Part shown: one piece after another, positions 56,237 through 64,000 of the stretch
How positions within the stretch are numbered: position 1 is the stretch's first letter
Layout of the letters: every line of letters begins with the position of its first letter
DNA from: Gelatoporia subvermispora B
Lineage: Eukaryota; Basidiomycota; Agaricomycetes; Polyporales; Gelatoporiaceae
Direction of reading: 5' to 3'
NCBI GenBank assembly: GCA_000320605.2
Contig: KB445793.1
Span: forward strand, 1,509,122 to 1,573,121
DNA: 64,000 nucleotides
Notes under the pieces: model-generated
What the model was told of the DNA's origin: nothing
Database searches by the model: none
What the model saw: the letters and a program-made list of their open reading frames with translations, nothing else
Program-made: the position numbers and the translations under genes

Positions 56237-57384
56237 ATGGATTACTTTGATTTTGCTCAGATCCCAGTGAACTTAGAGAACCAGTTTGGAGAGGGGAGCT
56301 ACCCTGAATCCGGACAGCAGGGTACTACCGCCAGCTCATCACGCACTCCAGTGAGGCCTCCTGCTTTCCTTATATTTTAGATGATTGTAAATTCGCTACA
56401 GGTCGGGACACCAACTACAGTACCAGGCAACAATACTCAGACGACGGTGTCGGCATCAACAGCATTCAACCCCCAATCGATGCTAGACACCCAACCTTCG
56501 GATCTTATCCTGGTGTCCTCAGACAGCGTCTTCTTCTACGTTCACTGCCACCGCATTTCCGGTGCATCGACTAACTACTTCAACGGGTTGCTGTCTCCCG
56601 CCAGATTGCAAGAGGCGAACTCGGGGACGCCTCTGCACGTTCTACCAGAGGTAGCGGAGGTACTCAATATTGTCGTCCACACAATTTATGGCATGCCATG
56701 CACGCACTTCGGGCCATCATTTGCGACGGCGACGACGGCGATCAAGGCTCTGACCAAGTACGGCGTCCCTGTACAACAATACGCCGCCCCCGCGCTTCCA
56801 CTATACACCCTCATCCGATCATATGCGCCGACGCATGCTATCGACGCGTATGCGCTGGCTGCTGCGCACGACCTCGAGCCACTCGCAGTAGCCATTTCCC
56901 CGCACCTGCTCGCATTCCACCTATCAGCACTGTCCGAGGAGCTAGCGTCAGCGCTCGGGCCAAAGTACCTCCTGCGCCTTTTTCACTTGCACGGACAGCG
57001 TATGGACGCGTTGAAGCATCTCTTACTTCAGCTCCCGACACCACATGAGCCGACCGCCGTATGCGGTGTCGAAGAGCAGGGAAAGTTGACCCGGGGGTGG
57101 GCATTTGCCGCTGCGCAGCTCGTGTGGGATGCAAGACCTAGTGAGCTGTCCACTGTAAATTTTTCTGTGCCTTCGCTCACAGACAGCAGGTATTTCTACA
57201 CATGCTATTGACATGGCGCTCAGCCCACTACGGTCCCAATTATCGTGTCATTTATGCATCAACTCCCTGGAGCAGCGGTTGCAGGAGGTGATTTCCGAGT
57301 GGGCAGCGGTGAAGGTTAGCACATCAGTCTACTATTGCATGTGCACCATCTGATTCGCAGCTATCCGACCAGAGAACGATATGA
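56237..57384 (+). CDS. BTB/POZ-domain protein (spliced)
   Basis: Exon 1 56237-56350 (38 codons, MDYFDFAQIPVNLEN...), donor GTGAGG; exon 2 begins 56402 (VGTPTTVPGNN). BTB core: DTQPSDLILVSSDSVFFYVHCHRISGAS, TNYFNGLLS, LPEVAEVLNIVVHTIYGM, ALTKYGVPVQQYA, YALAAAHDLEPLAVAISPHLLAFHLSALSEELASALGPKYLLRLFHLH. This is the fungal-expanded BTB form, with the helical BACK-like tail. Further exons appear: (DSS)PLRSQLSCHLCINSLEQRLQEVISEW, then LSDQRTI* at 57384. If the intron is not used, the frame ends at 57211. BTB proteins often link substrates to CUL3, but mushroom members are uncharacterised. Confidence 0.83.
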
Positions 57385-58134
57385 CAACTTTACCTGCAGA
57401 GTCGGCCATGATCTTCAATCGTACCACCGATTGTGAGTATACTATTTCCCCTGATTTGTAGTCTGAGATCATTGGAGTTTTTCTCTCTGTTCTCTGTACC
57501 TGCTCTGCGGATCATATCCGTGATTTAGAATCATCTTGTCATACTTTGTACCTCGATCGCGATCGTTACCCGGAATGGATTTCTGGATTTGTAGCAGTAT
57601 TAGATAGCTGTGACTAGTTCATCCTGGCTTCGCTGTATAAAAAGCTTTATACCACATATTAGGTCTGGTAGTCCATCAAATGCATCGCTTATTGTGATCA
57701 CGAATCGCTTTAGAAATTAGTCTCCGGCGCCTTGGCTCGATTGCGGTTTCCGATCTCCAAGGGAGAGCGAGTTATATGGCAGGGCCTACTCCACTGGATA
57801 TCTTGTTAGTAGAAGCCACGGGAGTGGGAAATTATGACTAAGCTATATACCAATATGTCTGACTTTGCCAGTGCTTCCGCGATGGTCCCCGAAAATCTGT
57901 CTCTGCATGAATCAACAAGACGAGGACACTGAGTCTCCCACGTCCCTCTTACACGGAAACCGGTGGTGGCGACTGGTGGCGACGTCGTCTGCCCACGTTC
58001 AGGCGCGCGCTTTGTGAGGTCCGTTAGGCACGTGATGCGGTTCAGGGCGGGCTTTTTCGCGTCGCGTGCCGCGGGGGCAGCGACGGTCATTGTTTCCGGC
58101 CTCACTCTCAATAGCCCTGAGCGCATAGTAGCGC
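57385..58134. other. Intergenic BTB to MYND gene
   Basis: 750 bp. BTB 3' region and the promoter of the MYND gene. Contains GGTGGCGACTGGTGGCGAC (about 57963), a short direct repeat. No separate gene supported. Confidence 0.4.
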
Positions 58135-59520
58135 ACGTCCATTCCCACCGGCCTCATTTCCGGACATCAAGTTCACTGCCATAACAACGTCTATCTCCCC
58201 TGAACATCCCGTTGCACGCGCAATTGTGACTGCTTACCACTGCACCTCTACCTTAACTCTACTCCGTGACTTCTACGCCTCGATGCCGGGCCGCCATTAC
58301 TCCAAATTCCTACCACCCACCCTATCAATGAGCGAGCTCGTATGCCAGAAGCTCGACAACGATGCGACAGACATGCTCATTGATAAATGGCTTGAGCGAC
58401 CGCACAGCCCTGATACCTACTATGACTGGTTTCAACGTGTGCGAGAGCGCAAACACGCCGCAAACGCCAGACGCGAGCAGATCCTACTGTGGTGCAAGGG
58501 CGATTTTGTACCCGAGAATATCTTCACCCGGACCGTCGATACAGGTCGCCTGATACCTCTCGACCGCACCTGGGTCACACATGTTTACCACCATCGCTCT
58601 ATGAAGAGATTGAACATGATGCCTGTAATTTTCAGTATGGTGAGCGATCCACGTATTCTATCAGGAAGGCTCGCAATAGTCATGGCATCGCCCATCAGCT
58701 TCCGGAACTCATGCTCCTACGTGGAATGCACGATCGCGGATGCGATGAGATATATGTCTTAGTAACCGACCTCAAGCGCCAGGAAATGGACCTGGTTACA
58801 GAGTATTTCAAGCTTGTTTGTCAACACGCGGCAGGCGGACGGTGCAAACCAAGTATAGAGCAGAGAATAAATCATGATTGTTCGTCCTCCCCCAGCTGTG
58901 CACGAGAGCCACTTTGACGCTCCACTCTGTGCTTAGACATGCGAATATCTCAAACGCTAGACCGGCAGCGCCGCACACCGTGTTTCCCACAGATTGACCT
59001 CACCCTGAGGGCTATCTTGTTTGAGAAACGCCCGCCGTTCGTCGTTCTTTTCTCGCACCAGACGATGGCATATTCTCAGATCCTCTTCGCGAGCCCGCTC
59101 TTCGTACCCTCGAAAGATGTGTACCATGACTTCCCCTCTGGCTGTCCCAATCCCGGGTGTACAGACAACTGCTGCGAGCTGATCCGGTTCCCGAAGATGG
59201 GCCTTGAGACGGCCGCAGTACTGTGCACCAAGCGGAAAGTGCGCTATCGTTACGGGCGGCACGTTAAGGCCCGCGAGATGTGCAACTGGGTAGATTGCCA
59301 TATATGCTTCTCCGACGAGTCCGCGGAGGGTCCAATCGGAGAGGCGGGGAGCGAAGGGAGCATCTCTGGGAGTTCTGACGGGAGCGTGGACGAGAGTAAC
59401 GGTACTAAGTTCGCCGGCTTCGTATGTAGCCGGTGTAAGCTGGTCAAGTATTGCTCGCCGGAGCACCAGAGGATGGATTGGGATGAGCACCGGAGAGTCT
59501 GCGTCAAACCCGCGTTATGA
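58135..59520 (+). CDS. MYND zinc-finger protein (spliced; start uncertain)
   Basis: The C terminus carries a MYND-type zinc finger: FVCSRCKLVKYCSPEHQRMDWDEHRRVC ends at 59520, with the Cys/Cys...Cys/Cys...His/Cys spacing of the class. A second Cys-rich patch upstream (CPNPGCTDNCC, CNWVDCHICF) may bind another zinc. The N-terminal part (KFTAITTSISPEHPVARAIV, MSELVCQKLDNDATDMLIDKW, YYDWFQRVRERKHAANARREQ) is in one frame; YGERSTYSIRKARNSHGI to about 58810 is in another, joined if an intron of about 62 nt ends at TTTTCAG near 58635. The first ATG in frame is 58283, but coding character extends upstream. Unknown role; many mushroom MYND proteins are single-copy regulators. Confidence 0.65.
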
Positions 59521-59801
59521 TGACGGATTGTGTCGCACGTTTGGGGGCATTTCCTATTACTGACGACTATCGCCACGACCTTGTACGAGACCTATTGTTA
59601 TCAGTATTTGTGTTCTCAATCTCCATTACGTTCGCTTGTCCTTGGCACCTAGTTGTGTCGTTCGTGAGTTCCGAGAATTTGGGAGAAAGTATCATCACAA
59701 ATGGTGTGTATCTGAGGGCGCTAGTGGTACTCGAGGGTATGATGTCATACACTCGATAACAAGCGGGTCCTAATTAATGCACTGGTTTGTCCCAAACCAT
59801 T

Positions 59802-60871
59802 ATGGCCTTGCGATACTTGACAGCCAGACTTGCTCAGCAGGTAGTGTCCCTGCTCTTGTTCGACACCAAATGAAGCCTGACGAATGCATAGATTGATGAA
59901 GAACTCATGAGCGCGACGGGGGCGTTCAGCCTAGATCAGGTGAGTACGGACATAACCTGTAATTCTGGTACTTGCATGACAGCTTTAATCTTTGTCGGTA
60001 GTTGATGGAACTCGCAGGACTTGCATGTGCACAGACACTAGCGACTGTATATAGCAGGGAGCAGTACCCTCGAGTTCTGGTATGCTGTGGACCAGGGAAT
60101 CAAGGTGGCGATGGCTTGGTTGCTGCTCGGCATCTCGGTGAGTCCGAAGACACTGTACGTACGCACAAGCATTTGCGCATATGCATGAACTCGTAGGCAT
60201 GTGTGGGTACAAGCCCACAATCTGGATGCCCAAGGTATGTGATGACTCGTGCGCAATGTAGTCGCGTGTTATGCAACGTCCTCGTCACACAGCCGGGCAA
60301 CAAAGACATTTATCAGGTACGGTGTTTTGGCAAGAAATGCCTAGTCTACTGTGCTGAGAAGTTCTGCCACTCGAAGCGTCTGAAAACTCAATGCGATAAC
60401 ATGAAAATCCCGACCATCGCACCCTCTCAAGACACCAGCTCTCTGAGAGACGCTCTTGCACGTTCAGACGTTGTTTTGGATGCCATCTTTGGGTTTTCCT
60501 TCAAACCACCAGTCCGCGCACCGTTCGATTCTGCTCTGCCTCTCATTGCGTCCTCAGGACTTCCTATTGTCTCGGTGGATATTCCGTCGGGTTGGGATGT
60601 TGAAAAGGGAAATGCTGAAGGCCTGGGGCTCAATCCGGACGTCCTGATTAGCTTGACGGCTCCCAAAGAAGGCGCCAAGAGCTTCAAAGGAAGGCACTTC
60701 CTGGGAGGGAGATTTGTCACAAAGTACGTGTGATTCTGTGCACCTTATCGCGTTCACTTCAAGATACTTCTCAGAGCCTTGGAGGAAAAGTATAGCCTTC
60801 AGCTTCCAGAGTACCCTGGCTTCTCCCAGATTGTCGAGTTGCCGAAGGTGGAGGAAGGACAGAAGTTGTGA
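59802..60871 (+). CDS. NAXE: NAD(P)HX epimerase, YjeF_N family (spliced)
   Basis: Epimerises R-NAD(P)HX so that the dehydratase can repair it. Start 59802 [48 protein letters not shown] (joins supported by the conserved LMELAG block). Nucleotide-binding block [21 protein letters not shown]. Then [34 protein letters not shown] and [17 protein letters not shown], the family's catalytic Asp and ribose-binding loop, [14 protein letters not shown], and the C-terminal [15 protein letters not shown], ending GQKL* at 60871. Five or more introns. Length about 245-260, normal for a stand-alone NAXE; no fused dehydratase domain. Confidence 0.92.
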
Positions 60872-61039
60872 TGTCGTTGGGAGATTTTGGCTGCATAAGA
60901 AAGTTCAAGGATGGAAGCCTGTCGTGTGTAACAACAGACTGTCGCGCCAAGACGCGCCTTGACAAAGCTACTCATTGCAATGGCAGGAAGCGAAAGCTCG
61001 AGTTGTCGCTATTAATGATTATTCCATCACGTGCATGAC

Positions 61040-61093
61040 ACGCGACTTTCACACGCTACCCTCCAGACGCGACGCGAGCATGTGCGGACGCGT
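61040..61093. promoter_or_regulatory. Cluster of four ACGCG motifs upstream of ORC6
   Basis: ACGCG at 61040-61044, 61067-61071 and 61072-61076, and ACGCGT at 61088-61093; the last is 73 bp before the ORC6 start. The 294-bp gap to the NAXE stop has no other feature. Confidence 0.5.
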
Positions 61094-61165
61094 CCCGCCA
61101 CTTGCCACTTGCCGCGTTGGACACGCTCTGGTTCGCGTCCACCATCGTCACAACACTATCACCGA

Positions 61166-62615
61166 ATGGCCCCGGTACACAAGACCGTATTAGATAGTCT
61201 ATGTCACCAGCAGGAGACTCGTGATCATGCTGAAAGGATCTACCACCGGGCCTCTCAAAAGACGGCGCCTGGCACAGGGTATTCATTGAGAGAAGCTGCC
61301 ATAGCACTCCCTGCGCTCTGTGCTTATTTAGCATCGCACGAGTGAGGCACGCATCATGCATTTCCCAGAATCATACTGAACATAGATTCTGCTAAAGACT
61401 AGGCAACAATGATGTTACGGAGGCCATGGCCCAAAATGCCTCCTGTGTAGACCGGCGCAAATTCAAGGAGGCCTTGCATACCGTCCAAACAGCCCTGTCA
61501 TCTGAAGTACGGCAACACTTGTATACACCGCTTTCTGTAACATACGAGGCGATCATCGAATCTGCCAAGCTGTCTAAGAATGTCAAGTTCGTTGCAGAAT
61601 GGTGCAAATATGTGGAGAGGACACTTGTCGAAAGGGTTGAAAACATAAAGCAGACTGGGCCTCAGGTGAAACTAGCGGTCTTTTGTTGGGTCTGTCAGCA
61701 TTTGCCGGTAAGTTTCCTGACATATTCATGATATCACATTTCTCTGAGCTCGGCCAGATCAAAACTGTCAATTCAGCTCGTCTTCGATCAGTTTACGGCG
61801 TAGCAGACCAAGGATTTGCGGACCTTGTCAACGTTCTCGAGCTCACGTGCGAAGATGCTGTCGGGCTGATCGAAGAGGCCTTGAAGGGTTTGAGGGAGAG
61901 GCGTGTCATACTACCACCCGGTTCCTCCGTTTCGCCCGTCAAGAACGTCCCGATCTTTTCACCGTCACCGTCACCATCTAAACCGCCAGCCAAATCACCG
62001 TCCAAATCTGCCATGAAACTCAGGGCGCTAGAAGACACTCCTACCAAAACTCCCAGTCACAAACGCAAGGTTGCGTTCTCTGAAGATATGGACGTTGATG
62101 AAGACATGCCGGAGACACCGTCCAAGCGTCCCAAGATGTTCCCATCCACGAAGAGCGGGCACGTCCTTGACCTCAACCCACTAGTCGGCCCCCCTTTACC
62201 ATCTCCAACGAAGCATAGCACGTCAGAGGCAGCAGCCGCAGCCTCAGCCTCACCTGCCCAGAAGTCCTTGACAGACATTCCCCTCGCCGTTGAGGATTCG
62301 CCAGAGCGAGAAGTGATGTCCCTGCGCATTGCCTCGGCTTCCACATCGACAGTGAAGAATACGCTGCCTTCCACACCTAGGCGTAGTCGCCGCTTCGTGA
62401 CTAAGGAAGCAGACGTTGTGGAGGAAATTGAAAGTCACAGCGCTCACGATGTCGCTGCTACGTCCCCTTTGCCGGATGAACTAGGGTCGAAGCGTCCGCG
62501 ACGCTACAGGCCAATTCTCTCCGACCACAAGCAGTGGATGCAAGGCGATCAGAAGGTCGCCCGGGAATGGGCGAAGATTGAGATTGCTGTGCACACGGTC
62601 CCGCCGACAACATAA
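61166..62615 (+). CDS. ORC6: Origin recognition complex subunit 6-like (spliced)
   Basis: Replication-licensing subunit. Exon 1 61166-61341: MAPVHKTVLDSLCHQQ, SLREAAIALPALCAYLASH; joined by GTGAGG...CTAAAG to exon 2 from 61398: ELGNNDVTEAMAQNASCVDRRKFKEALHTVQTAL. These match the ORC6 cyclin-fold repeat (AxCAYLASxxL..NDV). Next a second fold: GLSAFAGKFPDIFMISHF, LGQIKTVNSARLRSVYGVADQGF, TCEDAVGLIEEALKGL. The C half is a disordered, basic, Ser/Pro-rich linker with many CDK-type sites (SPSPSP, TPTKTPS) and ends with a helical domain DHKQWMQGDQKVAREWAKIE, PPTT* at 62615. A frame change near 61640-61685 needs one more intron. Identity rests on these blocks without search. Confidence 0.75.
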
Positions 62616-62988
62616 ATATCCTCAGGTCGAACCTCGTGCATACTGTCGGTGGGCTCTTTGCTTATCAGACTTATTTCTTGATCTCAGGAAGCTGTACAGA
62701 AGCTGCACACTGAAATCTTTGGTACCACTATTTTTGCCATACCCACGCTTGTCTGGTGCTTCGTGAATGTAGCCAATACCGTTCGTCGCTTCAGTAACTC
62801 CTCCATCGCAGCGGAGGTATGGATTGACAGTCATATTGCAGCAACTAAATGACAGACCCAATTCCTGGGGAGCCACACACAGTATCCAGATATAAGCAGA
62901 TAGCATGGCTCGTCCAAAATGTAGTCCAAAAGATCCACCCCGCGCCATGTTAGGTGTGACAATGAGTCGAGTGCATTAAAAACGTGAA
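62616..62988. other. Convergent intergenic region, ORC6 / EBP
   Basis: 373 bp between stop codons. A 108-codon minus frame (62622-62948) overlaps it but has no family motif and would end inside ORC6's 3' flank; not called. Confidence 0.45.
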
Positions 62989-63896
<908 letters not shown>

Positions 63897-64000
63897 AGTA
63901 GCCAACCCTTAGTCTGTCGCTGAACCTAGGTGGTGGGTGGACGTGCGAGGGAGAGGCGTTCGCTGGGTCGCGTGGGTCGTCGACGCGCAGACCGTGTACG
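63897..64000. other. Right edge
   Basis: Presumptive promoter of the EBP-family gene; no other feature visible. Confidence 0.5.

Noticed and set aside
62622..62948. 108-codon minus frame between ORC6 and EBP
   Set aside because: Lies in a convergent gap, no motif; likely chance.

Overview
The window looks like nuclear DNA of an Agaricomycete (mushroom-forming basidiomycete). Evidence: dense protein genes broken by many 45-60 nt GT-AG introns, two long F-box/leucine-rich proteins, a DUF6534-type membrane protein, a class II (fungal secretory) heme peroxidase, a sedolisin, a GH18 chitinase, a YqjM-like flavin oxidoreductase and a P450. There are no bacterial operons, rRNA genes or CRISPR arrays. 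Coordinates of spliced genes are first to last coding base; splice sites quoted were read by eye from frame continuity and GT/AG signals.

Layout. 0.5-5.7 kb: F-box protein and secreted type-B carboxylesterase (both minus). 6.7-12.7 kb: old-yellow-enzyme reductase, GH18 chitinase and a UBC1-type E2 (all minus); a 392-bp TA-flanked inverted-repeat element (8790-9181) lies in the upstream region of the reductase. 13.3-19.2 kb: intronless coproporphyrinogen oxidase, MFS transporter, SDR (minus), HIT hydrolase (plus). 19.4-24.9 kb: sedolisin and P450 (minus). 25.4-30.7 kb: a PPPDE-thioredoxin-PUL fusion protein and a DUF6534 membrane protein (minus). 31.7-33.7 kb: DUF2235 hydrolase-like protein. 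35.1-43.1 kb: a kinase of the PLK4/SAK type with polo-box tail, then APC2. 43.4-49.5 kb: alpha/beta hydrolase (plus), class I sirtuin and S28 peptidase (minus). 50.7-57.4 kb: second F-box protein (plus), class II generic peroxidase (minus), BTB protein (plus). 58-64 kb: MYND zinc-finger protein, NAD(P)HX epimerase, ORC6 (plus) and an EBP-family sterol isomerase (minus).

The genes form no single pathway. Themes are secreted degradation enzymes (esterase, chitinase, sedolisin, S28 peptidase, peroxidase), ubiquitin/proteostasis (E2, PPPDE-Trx-PUL, APC2, two F-box proteins, BTB) and cell-cycle control (PLK4-like kinase, APC2, ORC6). The three cell-cycle genes each have ACGCG/ACGCGT motifs just upstream, clustered four-fold for APC2 and ORC6, which suggests MBF-type G1/S control. 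A recurring structural feature is very small exons (10, 11, 14, 17 and 18 nt) that interrupt the most conserved motifs. No clear new defence or mobile system was found; the best unexplained items are the MITE-like element, the microexons, the tRNA-like remnants near the kinase gene and the PPPDE-Trx-PUL fusion.
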